Shown: piece after piece, positions 48,564-60,518 of the stretch
How positions within the stretch are numbered: position 1 is the stretch's first letter
How the letters are laid out: each line of letters begins with the position of its first letter
From: Toxoplasma gondii ME49
Taxonomy: Eukaryota; Apicomplexa; Conoidasida; Eucoccidiorida; Sarcocystidae
DNA length: 64,000 bases
Assembly (NCBI RefSeq): GCF_000006565.2
Contig: NC_031476.1
Coordinates: 2,318,458-2,382,457 of the forward strand
Reading direction: 5' to 3'
The notes under the pieces: generated by a model
Told to the model about the DNA's origin: nothing
Seen by the model: only the letters and a program-made list of their open reading frames with translations
The model's database searches: none
Made by a program: the position numbers and the translations under genes

Positions 48564-49498
48564 TTAATTGAAGGCCTTCCCGTTATTGGGATCAGTCGTA
48601 TCCTCACTTCCATACACGTCCTTGGTGGGGACAACCCCAGGCTTGTTGGGTAACGCGTGCATCGCGCTTAAGTATGGAGAGATATACATTGGCTTCTTCG
48701 TGAGGAAACTTGGTTGCCCTCTCATAAGCATGCAGACACGTACACATATATACATACATAAAACCGTCATGGAAAATGGTGAACTTTCACTCCCTTGATA
48801 AGAACCACAATAGAAGTCAGTGAATACATTAACATGATGGTCATGCAAGGCATAGTAGAACTTGGATCAAAAACACCACGCGGCTGCACTGTTCCCTCTG
48901 CTTCATCCGCTCGTGCCACGAGGATAAATGAATCACACGGGGGGCATTTACCTGGGTAGACGCTCCCGCGAAACTGTTGTACAGGCTTCCACGCATCGAA
49001 CTCGACCTGCCTCCAAATTTCGTTGACCCACTTTCGCCTTCTCTGCGTTTACAGGGAAACAAAAGACAGACGGAGTGCCTGGAGATGATTCCGTGACTCT
49101 ATCTGGTGATTCAAGGCAGTTTTCATTGCCTACGCTGTTCTTCCTTTTTCCGGCAGCTTCCCAATTCAACAGGAGGCGCTGACGTCCGCTGCACAGTCGT
49201 GTTTGCGCTTCGTTAGGGGCCTTGAAGTATTTGTTTTTACAAACACAAAAAGCCTACCCCGTGACCAGAACTGTTACGGGAGATGAGGCGTCCCGATGAA
49301 GAACAGGCGTTTCGAATTTTCTTCATATTTGCTTCACCCCTTTAGCCGAAAAGCCTGGTGGCTTTCAGAAGACTCATGGCCCGACACGTGGCTCGAGATG
49401 TTTCCTCTTGTAGGGAAATTCCAGTTGTGTGTGCTTTCCACCATTTCGTCCGTACAGCCAAAACTGGTGATGTCGAAGCGCTGTAGCATCAGAGACAT
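48564..49498 (-). CDS. Small basic protein, function unknown (100 aa)
   Basis: Joined exons (minus): 49442-49498, 48952-49042, 48564-48718; phases agree, 100 residues. It begins MSLMLQRFDITSFGC and has a Trp-rich basic helix (RRRKWVNEIWRQVEFDAW), ending GSEDTTDPNNGKAFN. There is no signal peptide, membrane helix or known motif. The ATG lies only 54 bp downstream of the proposed stop of the sensor gene, so the promoter would sit inside that gene's last exon; alternatively these exons may be its 3' end. I favour a separate gene because the frame of the upstream exon does not join it in phase. Confidence 0.5.
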
Positions 49499-49551
49499 GT
49501 CGTAGAGTCTTAGAATCTGCTCTCGCGTTTACACTCAGTTTTGCACCTTTA

Positions 49552-52500
49552 TTAATGGACTCCCTGGAAGCCTCGTCCAACAGAAACTGGCCACCTGTGT
49601 GGGTAGAAAAGGCAAAAGTGAGCCTTGCGCTTTTGCGTATGATAGTCTTGGCCTTTCGTCGCTACCTGGAAGTCTTCAAGGTGTCCGCTGAGTCGCCAGT
49701 CTAAGGGGATTTTGAACACGCAGGTGGAACGAGGAAAACTCCAAAGGGGATGAATAGAGGGTGTCAATGCGTCAACGCTATCTTTTCTTTTCGGTTTTCT
49801 TGAAAAAACGATGTGGACAGAACGGTGAGTTTTGAGTCAGGGTGACGAGAGAGTCGTGGAAAGATCGGTTGCACTTGGATGCGACACATGAGACTCGGTC
49901 CTACGAGCTCCAATGTTTCTGTTGTCCATATACGTCTAGTAGTGCTTGAGAATTTTCTCGTATAGACACACTGTTTTCATGGACAAACAGTATTCGTGAA
50001 GCGTGAGCCACCTAGGCAACGCCTGCATGCGTCAATTTCGTGAGGGTACACAGACTCGACAGCGAAGCCTACCAAGATGGCTTTTCTGGTGAAGGAAGAC
50101 ACCCTGAACGACTGTCCGATGTGATTATCCATGATGAGAGGAAAACGGAAAAAGGTTTTTGTGGGGTTCTTGTGGTCGGTGGAAGAGCAGAGTATCGGAT
50201 TTCAAGCTGAACTGAGCAGGAGGAAGCAACTTGCAGTCCATTCGCCGGCCTCTCTAGTGTTGCACGATGTAAACGGATGTGTCAGGCTGCCTTGCTCAAG
50301 GGTCCGCGCCAAAGCGCAAGGTTATTTTTGTCGCTTTGTGCGCCTTAACAGAAGCACCCGTTTTCGCCGTTTTCGGTGATACTCTTGAGCCTCTCGATCC
50401 GGTTTCGTCGTGGGTACGTGTCTCTGCTGAATAGGGCACGAAAGCTCTTTCTTGCAAACACGGTGGAAACTGTTTAAGTAGAAGCGTGACTCAGTCCTAC
50501 ATGCCGACCTGGCGGTTTCTCCGCCTCTGCCACAGTTTAGTTTTCTTTTCCCGGTGTCGACTCACATCCAGGCGCGTCGTGTTAGCGGTGAATGCTGTTA
50601 CTAAACTGTCCCAGAACGAACGACGTCCATAAGAGAGATTGCGCAGAAGGTCTTTCGACGCTTGACGATTCGAGAGAAAGGAAGCTGCTCCAATGGCCAT
50701 GGCAGTGACACAGTCCGACGTTGTCAGAGGCTCCTCGATAGGCACGATTTTCGACTGCCGAAAGGCATGACTCTCTGCATGCGGTAGAAGGGGAAATAGA
50801 AAAGGCAGATGAAACCCGTGACACGCAGACGAAACAGAGTCCTTAGTCAGGATGTAAATGAACAACTGCGAAGTGAGAGGATAAACTCCGGGCACGGTTG
50901 TGTATGTCTACAGATGAGCTGTGCAGGTACGGTCAAATCGAGTTAGGTTCCTCAGTCAGAACTGCGTCGCGGGGGGATCCACGCGGGAAGAGGCTCGCAG
51001 ACATGTGATGAGGAAACACCGGATAGGGTGAAGAGAGAAACATGTCACAAAACAGCAGCTGCAACATCGAGACCCGACCGATTCAGTACTGTAGTCCAAC
51101 GCGCCTCAACAGTCACATTCTCTTCTTACGTCGACCTGAGGTTGACGAAATGCTGACGGATCTTTGAGTGGACTGCCAAGAAATGACCAAGCAACAAATA
51201 TAAGGTACTACTTCATGTGTGCATTTATATGCATGTGTGCATTTGTAGATACGTATCCATACTCTGAGATTTGCTTCAACACACGTCCGTACACAATTTT
51301 GTCTGTAGGTTGAGACTCACCAAGAGTTTTGGTCTCTACCCATTCACAAGCTGATACACAAATACAACTCTACGAGACCGGAGTAACTGAGTATACACAT
51401 TCGGACGTGTGAACATGTGTGCGCATGCACGCAAATCCAAAAAGGAGTCACGAGCAAGTGGAGTGCGATCGCGAAGCATATGAGCCATGCCTGACCTCTG
51501 AGGAGCAGCCGGCCTTGGGTTGTAGATCCTCTTCTGCCTCGTTCTTGGATTTCAATGGCGACCTCCCGGGAAGTATCGCTGGGATTGGCTACGCGAAACG
51601 ATTCCTCGAGTCGCTCGCGAGTCAGAATGTCTCCTTCCGCGACGACTTCAACAAGGGGAATGTTCCTGGAGTTGCTCTGGGGCAGCGCCGAGCTCAGCTG
51701 CGAACGAATGACTCCTGATGGGTCCTTAAAAAAGACAGAGACGATCCGGTGGCCGCGATTCGAGAGCATGTGCTCGACAGCTTCTGCGACAGAGGTCACA
51801 TGAATCACTTTTACGCCCACCAAATCCGCCACTGCAGCCAACTGCGAGTAGCCCTTGGCTTGCTGAACATTCATCGTCAACGCCACGGCGTTCTTTACTG
51901 TGCCGAATGCAACATGGAAGTCCTTCACCTGTAAAAAGACAGAGCGGGAGAAAACATGAGCGAAGTTGGTCAAGACAAAAGGGACACAATGAGAACACAC
52001 AGAGACAAAGGACGGTCTGAAGGAGGTGTCTGTGGGTCTTTCCAAACGCACCTGCAAAACGTGTAATGGCAAAAGTCTTTCTATTGAATTTCTGTACTGA
52101 ATTTTCTAGCGAAGAAGGCAATCTCGTTAACTTTGAAGTGCACGGAGCACGACGGGCAGGCTGCTGACAAGACGGACGGTCAAACGTGTCTACGCTTTAC
52201 GAGAAGCGCAGATGGAAATAGGATTCTGGGTTTTCACATCCGAGAGTTTCTGCAAACGGAGGGTACGTTTGTCTCTGCAAAGCTCGCCTCCACGAGTTTT
52301 GCGCCTTCTGTGCTTCGGTGTTGGCATCCGGTCGCAAATGAACTCTTTAGCAGTGACTTCGCTTTTCGTCACAAGGTTCAACGATTCCGCTGTAGTTTAA
52401 TGTGACATGCTAGTGACTGAGGAACCGCAGCTTGTCAGCGCAGCTGAATGGCCAGAGACGAACGGCGTACATGGAATCGTCCCATGGCTTGAAAGTAGAG

Positions 52501-55500
52501 GTCGTAGATCACTTCGTTACTGTCTGTGGTGGTGATGGTGATGTCGCCATTAAGTTCCCTAAGAACTTTTTTGGCATAAATGAACCCAATTCCTTTTCCC
52601 CGCCTCAACCGCAGGTAGGCCGAATCCAGGAGCTCGACCGCCGAGAAAGTCATGGCGCTCTCCATTTTGCATTTGATGCTGATCTGGAAAAAAAACAACG
52701 ATGGGAGGAGGTTTGGGTGGGAAACGGCACCTGTGTGTCCTCCGTTCTCTTCCACCTTCAAACTCGCTGTGTTCAGTGTACACTGCAGGTGCCAGTGCGA
52801 AAAAACAGGGGATGACGGAGGACCGTCGGAGGAAACAGGGACGGCAACAGAAGCGAGCTTCAAGCGTTTTCGTGCCTGTCGACGGAGAGATGTTCCTTCA
52901 GAAAATGTCACAACTTCAGGGTAAATGCAGACTAAAAGGCGATGCCACGATGCCTGCTGATGGTCCAGGCATTTGCCCCTTCGCTCCGAGCCTCACGGGC
53001 GCCCTTGTTGGGGCGGTCTACCTGTGTATCAAAGTTCTTGAGATCGTTTCGCTTCTCCGTTTCGATGGTGGAAGGTGCTTTTCCAAGAAATACTTTTTTC
53101 GCTGTCAGCTTCACTTCCGCGTTAGTGACTTTCCCTTCCAGAAGAGCGAAACGCAGAACCTGCAGCAAGACAGTTCGCAGCCTCAGCTTGTCGATCGCCA
53201 GAGCAGTGGGGACCGTGGGGGCGTAGACGCAGGAGATCGACGTTCCTGAATGCAGAACGCGTGATGAAAGGCGGGAGGACAATAACGAAATAAAAACTTG
53301 CTCACGATTGTCCAACGTGTCTACAGACGCATGCCGCCGTACATGTGTGCATAAATTTGAGAGCGAAGTGTACTTTTCATGGGAAGATGCGTATGGACAA
53401 ATACAGGCTTGACTGGTCCTTTCGTTTGATGAAGCACCACCCCTGGATTACTCAAAAAATGTTGCTAACCTGTTCGCAGCACCAGTTCATACCGTATCTG
53501 ATTCGTGTAGTCCCTAGAGACTGACATCAGGAAGGAGACTACCGAAGGGAATACCATGGTCTGGGTACCGAGTGCATTCAGTGGTTGGTTATTCGAACAC
53601 AGACGCACAGAATGCACAAGATGCTTCTGAAGTCCATATAAAAAGCGCAAGAATGAAGCAGGCAACCATTTGGAGTACACAGGACTGATAAGACGAAACC
53701 TATTTCAACAATACGCTAGCCGGATGCCCTATCCTCAGGCCCGGGTTGTCTCTTACCATTTGCTCGCGTTTCGTTCTTGTATACCTGGATGCAGCCGTCC
53801 AGCAAGAGACGAATGTTCACCATCTCGCGGCCTTCTGTGGATGACTGCATTTCCAGTTTGACGTACTGGGAAGCGAGGTTGAGGCTCTCAATGAGCTCGA
53901 AGGTGCAGTGCTCCATCACCCGATAAAACTGACGCATGACAGCCTAGAAAAGAGCCGAAAGACATCAAACAAACAACCCGCATGTGTAGAGAAACACAGA
54001 GAAAGAGGCAGAAACCAGTAAAAGGTAGGACTCTCAGGAGAAGCGGCAGAGCGAGAGCCACGACTGACAGGCGTAGACAAGGGAGAAGGAAGCAGAGAAC
54101 GCGAAAGGGGTATGCTAGGGAGTGAAAAGGCTCAAAGTTCTTCGTCAAAGGACAGGGGCTGTCTGTTTCTATTCTAGGTGTCACCCTGTTTTTCCTTGAG
54201 GGAACCTGCGCTCACACAACTTGCGATTTTCGCCGCCTCCTGGGAAGATGCACAAGGCAGCGCTCGCCATGGTGGCCAGCTCGAGGACAGACCCGTACAA
54301 AGACACAGAAACAGTTCCGAGATTGTTTCCTTTGATCTGTTGGACTTCAAAGGATTCTGTGGTTGCTGTTGGACGTCGGAAGGATTCGCTGCCTTGCCCG
54401 AGAGGGAGTTTTCCTTTTCTCACATGTTTGGTGTGTTCGATACAAAGAAACTGTCGTGTTCCTCTGTCGCGTTTTCAGATGTCAAAAAGACCTTGGCTTC
54501 TTTCTCTTTCTGCGGATCTCAAATGTCTTGCCCTGCATCGTCTTTCGTTTATTTGTTTCCTCAAGCGGGGCCTCTCACGAACTCACCGGAGACTCCGAGG
54601 AGAGAAGCAAGCTCTGGATGCCCGAGACAACCTTCAGGCGCCCAATCATGCGATCGTCAATGACAGACTGCATGATTACCACCATGTTTTCTAGTCTTCG
54701 TTGGAGAACCTAAACCAGTCACCATCGGCAGCAGAGTCCTTCTACTCAAAAGATGGAGAAGCGATCCCTTTTAATGTGAAAACAGCAGCATGTTCACCAG
54801 GAGCTATAATTACAACCTACACACACCCAATACTTCAGTCTCTCCCTTTTCGCCGCTAGGCCCAATCATATATATATATATATATATCCTTTTTTTCCTG
54901 TAGATGCAGATCTACATATTTACAGAGATACACATGCTTTTCTCTTTTTGCAGAGTCATGCCATTGAGAATTCGAGAATCAGAAACGACAGACGACGTGC
55001 CCCTCTGAATGCTACAAAAGGAGACGGTCGACTTATGGTGGAAGGACCTCTGCTTACGAACCTGATCAATTTGTTGAAGCATCGCCCATAGGCTTTCAAA
55101 GCGTGTGTGGAAGACGGCATTGAATGCATGCCGTCTGGAAAAGAAAAGCGTGGCGAGGATGAAGACAATCACGATGCTGAGGATCGGAGAGTAGAGGTGC
55201 CATTCCCTGCCCAGATATCCTGTCAGCAAACACAGAGACAGCGGCTCCAACAGGAGATGCTGCCGTAACTCGGAAGTCGCTGCTTTCCGGTCTCTCTCAG
55301 TCGAAGAAGGCTCGCCTCAAATCTTCAGTTGGAATCACGTAAGCCACTGCATTGCCTGTCGAGTTACGAGGTTTCCACTGTTCTGGAGAAGTCGGATACA
55401 CTCAGCCACACACATGGATCCCGCCAGGTCCGAGATGATATTGAACAGATGCAAAAGTAAGTCCTCTTGTTGTCGACCAGGAAGAGCTGTGGCGGCATTC

Positions 55501-57283
55501 GACAATGATGGCACAGGTCGCCCGAGGTTTATGTGCAGGAAGATCGAGGGAGGCCTTTAGTTGTCGCGGCGAGAATACCCTTCTACACACGGTCAGGATA
55601 TCTGTTCCAACTGCGCTTGTCAGTCCTTCGGCCCACCGTTTATGTGGGTGTTTCCGCCGGTCTCTTACCGGAAAGTTGGCCCCTGAGTTGTTCGAGTGCC
55701 GTGAGTCCGTCGTGGCAAGCCCATAAATCGCCAGCAGAGAAATCCAAGTCACATAACAGGTGAGGTGACCAGTTCCGATTGTCCACCAGAGGCGCGAGCA
55801 TTTCGATGAGTCGCATCTTGACAAGGGTGTAGTTCTGCACGACTTCCACCATGTTTCCATTGATGCGCTGCACCAAGTCTGCGAATCGTTCTCCACAGAT
55901 ATAGGTCGTGTTCAACAGCTGATAGGTTGAACGGTCCGCTGTGTCTGCGAGTGGCTCTTCAAAAAAGTACAAGTCTTTGATCCAGGAACAAAATGAAGGG
56001 GCGTAGCCGCTTATCAAGTTCTGGACCTCTTCCCGCGTAGACGTCGGAGCCGCCGGCGGGGAATGGGCATTCATGAAGTTCAAGAAGCAGTAATCGCTAG
56101 TCAGTTGCTCAGCGAGAGAGTAGAAGCCGGCCGCAAAATCGTGGAGAAAAAAGATTTCCTTGTCGATGTGCAAGATTGCCTCTTCTGACCACTGCTGCAA
56201 TGTCGTTTCATACAACAAACGCCCTCCCTCAAACAGTACATACGCCAGAGACAGCCCCGTCAAAATCCAGGTTGGCAGCATCGTCCGCCTGTGCGCGCTT
56301 TTCAGGCGCCTCTGGGTCGCTTCCAGGTCTTGGGTTTCTGAGCAAAAAAGGACAGGTTTCCAGCGAAAAATGGAATTCGTATCTCCCAACACCAGAGAGT
56401 AGACCTTCCTGGAGGCTCTCTCGGTGTCGGTGCATGCTCCACGTTATCAAAAGTTTACACCTTCAACGCATACCCAATGACTCCGTTCTACCGTGAGGGT
56501 CACTCGTCAGGCGTTGTACAGACGGAGGGCGTGTTGGTATACGCTGGAAAAAACGCCTCTTTAAAGATTTAGAAAACGTATTAAGCAGGCAGCAAGCGCG
56601 ATATGCCGCAGTCCTTTTCCAGAAAACTCTCGCTCCGACCCTGCAAAACGGTACCACTCCCGCGGATGCCTCTGTTAAGGAGCTACATAGATATATCCAT
56701 CAGCGACGCTATAATGTGTGTCATGTAGTGCAATACCCGTTCCTGCATTACGCAGTTGGGGAAGAATATCGAAGATAATCCGAATTAAAAGAAAGAATAC
56801 AACACACCAAGTACTTAAATAAGGTGAGGAACCAGCATTCACATGGAAGAGATATAGAGTATTTCCGAACGCATCTTTATCCTCCTTCGAGTTCCATGTG
56901 AGCTACTGTTCCTCTATCTAGTTCACGGTCTAATCTTAGACAATTGCTGGAAGGGCGATATTTAGTGATCAAAAGGAGAGTTTCCTCCTGCCCCGCAATA
57001 GGTCTGCAGTTCTGAAAGATGCTTTGGATGCCTGTGGAAAGCCCCTTCCCGGTAATGGTTTTTTTTCCGCATCGATTTTATGAGAGCAACGGCCGAATGC
57101 CTTCTTACCGCTTCCTGGATTAGGCTCGGCCTTCAGAAATCCTGTCATGGTGCTTCGCTTGGCACCACCGGGAGCAGCAGATTGGCGACGCAGAGCACCG
57201 CTTTGTGTGAAACGGTGCTTGCCGTTCTCACCGCCTGTGGGCAACGACCCCCTCTCGGAAGTTCGGTGAGGCGACACCTTCAT
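49552..57283 (-). CDS. Two-pass membrane sensor with histidine-kinase-like core and receiver-like tail (sensor A)
   Basis: Joined exons (minus): 57109-57283, 55669-56337, 55062-55219, 54587-54709, 53757-53943, 53022-53245, 52471-52683, 51496-51928, 50566-50774, and less surely 50050-50111 and 49552-49798; about 899 residues. A basic N-terminal tail (1-77) is followed by TM1 (about 79-100, PTWILTGLSLAYVLFEGG), an external helical domain with N-glycosylation sites (NTTY, NYTL), and TM2 (about 290-309, SPILSIVIVFILATLFF). Helices at 325-400 sit where the dimerisation domain belongs. An HATPase-like fold (about 420-583) has LRTVLLQVLRFAL at the N-box position and a good G2 box, GKGIGFIYAKKVLREL, then NGDITITT. 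The G1 box and both N-box Asn are missing. Residues 584-770 look like a receiver domain without its acidic pocket. Likely a catalytically dead or altered sensor. The last two exons are tentative. Confidence 0.75.
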
Positions 57284-60237
57284 AGTGGACGAAACAAAAG
57301 GGTAAAATGTTAAAGGCAAACCAGACGCAGCCTTCCTCGTCCGGCAACTGATAAAAGACACGGCAGGAATTGACAGCACGAAAAATCTAAAGGATTTGCT
57401 GAGCAGATCGACGACGGAGAAACAGGTACCCGCTGCAGCTGCCGCTGGAGGACAACAAAATCAACCAGTGCGGCTGATCAGAAATGGCGTCTAGGGAAAC
57501 AGCGAATTCTTCAGAGAGAGGAGACTGGCCCAAGGGAGCATCTGTGGCACACAAGAACACGAAACATCAAACTTGCTCGAGCTGTCTGAAGTCAGAGAAA
57601 GACGATTTCCAGAGTCTGAGTTTCAAGAGCTGAACAGTGTAGGACAGCAGACGCGAGGACCAGCTCGTGAGAAAATGCTCCGTGGTCAAGAGAAGGCGAA
57701 TAGAAGAGCCTCGCAATGATGATGTCTGCGCTGCTTTCGGCATAAGACACAAGGACGGCACAGGACAGCAGGGCCGGAGACGATATAAACAGAAGAAAGG
57801 GATTGTTCACAACATGTGGGTGGGAGCCAGGTGAGACAGCAGTAGGGAAATAGCGCAACGCATGGAACTACAGAAGAAAGGATCGACGACAATTATATCG
57901 GGTGAAAAACAGTGGAAACGGAGCTTGGCACACAGGATCTGAATACGGAAACGGAGAACTGAAGCAAAAGAGAGGCTCGCGTTGCAAGTTGACACGCTCC
58001 GCCATAAAGCCATACAAAAGCGAACGTATAGATACATAATTTCAAAGCCCGTTCAGCCTGAGCCGTTGTGCTTATAAGGCCCGTTAACAGATGGGAATCA
58101 CTGGAGAAAGCCGTCATCGCTCGCGGCTGGCAGAGGTGCGAAAAGTAATGTCGGTTGGCGATGTTGTAATCATAGGCTCAGGAAAACAGACTGAATTTAT
58201 GAATGCCGGCAATATAGGTTCGATGCCCAAGACAGAACGATAGATCGAGTGCTCGAGTGTCTGCACCGACTCATAGGATTCGGACTGTAATTTAGCAAGA
58301 ATGCAATAACAAGCAGAAATCCAGTCATGATACATTTTTTTTGTACCCGCTACCCACGATACTTTGAGATTCTGAGGCATTCAACAGATCGAATTGGAAA
58401 TTTGCATGTGTTTTGCAGTAGATCTGCTGCGAACTGTCTCGTACTTTCACCCTCTCGAGGCGTTTGCGTCGCGTCCCATTTGGCCGCTAATTTCGCTCGC
58501 CCAAAGCCATTCTCATTTGCATGAATGAATTGCTAACGCAGAGAAACGCCGGTAAACATAAGGATCTTAAACTGAAGATGTGCATTTCTGTCGCCCGAAT
58601 AAAACAACTCGAAATTAGCATTTTCCATCTTTTCGATAGACACTGATGGCCCGTTCTTTTTCAGGAATTATCCGGCCGCAGGCGTCCCGTATAATCGAAG
58701 CCATGTGTTCGGCATCTGTTTCCATTTCATCAGGCGGCTCCTTGGCTTACGCTTTTCATGCAGAACGGAGTCTTTCCCTGTCTCTGCACGAAATGAGTTG
58801 TTCCACACTACATGCATGCCCCTCCCTGTTTTTGCCCAAGCGAGGTCTTTTCTTGGACGATCTGATCAGTCTTTTCAAAACTGCATGGCCATAACTAGTG
58901 AAGTGTTTCTTCCACCGAAACAGAACGAACCGTGTGATCCCGCGGCTGCCTCGCTTTGTTATATGTCGCTGGAATCGAAGTGCCTCTTAGTCTACAAAAG
59001 GTCTAAAATAACTCTCAGGTCTGATCACACACATGCAGCCACGACAATTTTTGTGCGCGAAAATACCAGCCAGCCAGTAGAGTCTCAGTAATAGGAGTTG
59101 GCGCAAATACACAGCAATAACAAATGGTCCTAGACGGTTAAAAACTTATTGCATTACAGCGAACGCGCTTGAGCGAGAAGATTTCTCCTCCGGCTTTTGG
59201 AACAGAAAATCTCTAAGTCATTTTGAATTGCTGCAGTAGAACGCTGCATTGCTCCATTAACTGTTCTGCGATTCTGCATCGTTTCGCTGGCAGTAACGAT
59301 TGGATCGCTTTATTTCACTAAGGAAACTGGTAACGGTTATCAGGTCTCGTTGGCTGCGTGGTTGAAGGCGCTCCTCTATTTCAGGCAAACCAAAACAGCA
59401 TTATCGGTGAGAACCACACTTTAATCTTCATCCATCTGTAAAACCAGAAAAGAGTCTGAGGAACCCCTTTTTTCCAAGAGACAACGGATTAACTAGTGAC
59501 CACGTGCCGAAGACTCAGCGTTTCAGGGACTCAGGGAGTCGCACTTTCCCCTGGCAAATTGTCAGCAGAAAAAACAATGACTCTGTTGTGCGGAAACGCG
59601 ATTCCGCCTCGTGCGCACGTTGACAGTTCGGTGCCTTTGAAATTCGTCTTCTTTTCTTTCAAGAACCAGGGTTTTAAATGTACGTTTAAAACCATGTAGT
59701 GTGGCTATTTCTTTTAAGTTCTTTGCTGATTCCTACGAGACCATCATGGCCGGCATGCCTTCGCGTTTCTGTGGTGAATCCATTTGTCTTTTACTCGCTT
59801 GTCGAGGCTTGCACGTAGACTTCCCTGGCATCACTCAAAACGACACACGACACAAGGATACCCCTGCTTGATATTAGTTCATGCTTGTCGACGTTTTATC
59901 GCTTGAAATGCGGGTCGGCCTTCCACGATCAACGACCCCCTTGAGAACACCCTTCTTTCGACAGGAGAAGTTAACTGGTGCTTCGCTTTCGATCCGTCGG
60001 GACTTCTCAGATGTTCTTCCTCTGGGGGAAAAGGTGGAACACGAAAGCTAAATGTGCACGAGGCTAGAGCCGATGTTTCTTTCCCGACAGAGGAGAGAAA
60101 ACTGAAACGGAGGCATTCACCTCCTTTTACACCAGACGTCATTCGTCAACTGTGACGTTTTCGTTTTCTCCTCTGCAAGTACTCTACGGTTGTAAACACG
60201 CCAGTCTTCAATCAAGTGTATGTGGAAGTGCATAACA

Positions 60238-60244
60238 TGAGACG
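60238..60244 (+). promoter_or_regulatory. WGAGACG-type promoter element (candidate)
   Basis: TGAGACG matches the WGAGACG cis-element reported for T. gondii promoters and lies about 275 bp upstream of the sensor B start codon. A 7-bp match is weak evidence alone. Confidence 0.3.
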
Positions 60245-60383
60245 CCACATTCACCACCACAAAGCAATGGGGAACAACATGTAGACTCCGTCTGGTATCT
60301 GCATCTTTACCGAGAGTGGGCGAAGCTTGGAACCCCTTTGCTTCGCGGCATTCGCGGAGTGACAGTTGCAAACGCTGCGTAGG

Positions 60384-60400
60384 TGTGTGTGTGTGTGTAC
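60384..60400. repeat. (GT)n microsatellite upstream of sensor B
   Basis: A short GT run about 120 bp before the ATG. Confidence 0.8.
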
Positions 60401-60518
60401 ATGACGCCCACTGCATTGCCTCGAAGAGGAAACGGGCGAGATGAAGTGAAACGTGTGCGAGCTATAGCTGTCCGCTACATGGGGAGCTGCGTTAGAGAGT
60501 GAACATCCGACCAAGAGA

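Larger units (their letters stand above)
57284..60518. other. Shared upstream region of the two divergent sensor genes
   Basis: A 3.2-kb interval between the two start codons, which must hold both promoters. It has only short ORFs and no recognisable gene. A TGAGACG word at 60238-60244 and a GT run at 60384-60400 lie close upstream of sensor B. Confidence 0.55.

Noticed and set aside
48948..49169. Alternative frame of the middle exon of the small basic protein
   Set aside because: Only the frame reading RRRKWVNEIW keeps phase to both neighbouring exons.
39723..57283. A single giant fusion of sensor kinase, receiver and phosphodiesterase
   Set aside because: In-phase stops (49552, 48564, 47117) and new ATG-headed exon sets (49498, 48193, 46848) lie between, and exon phases join cleanly within four separate genes.
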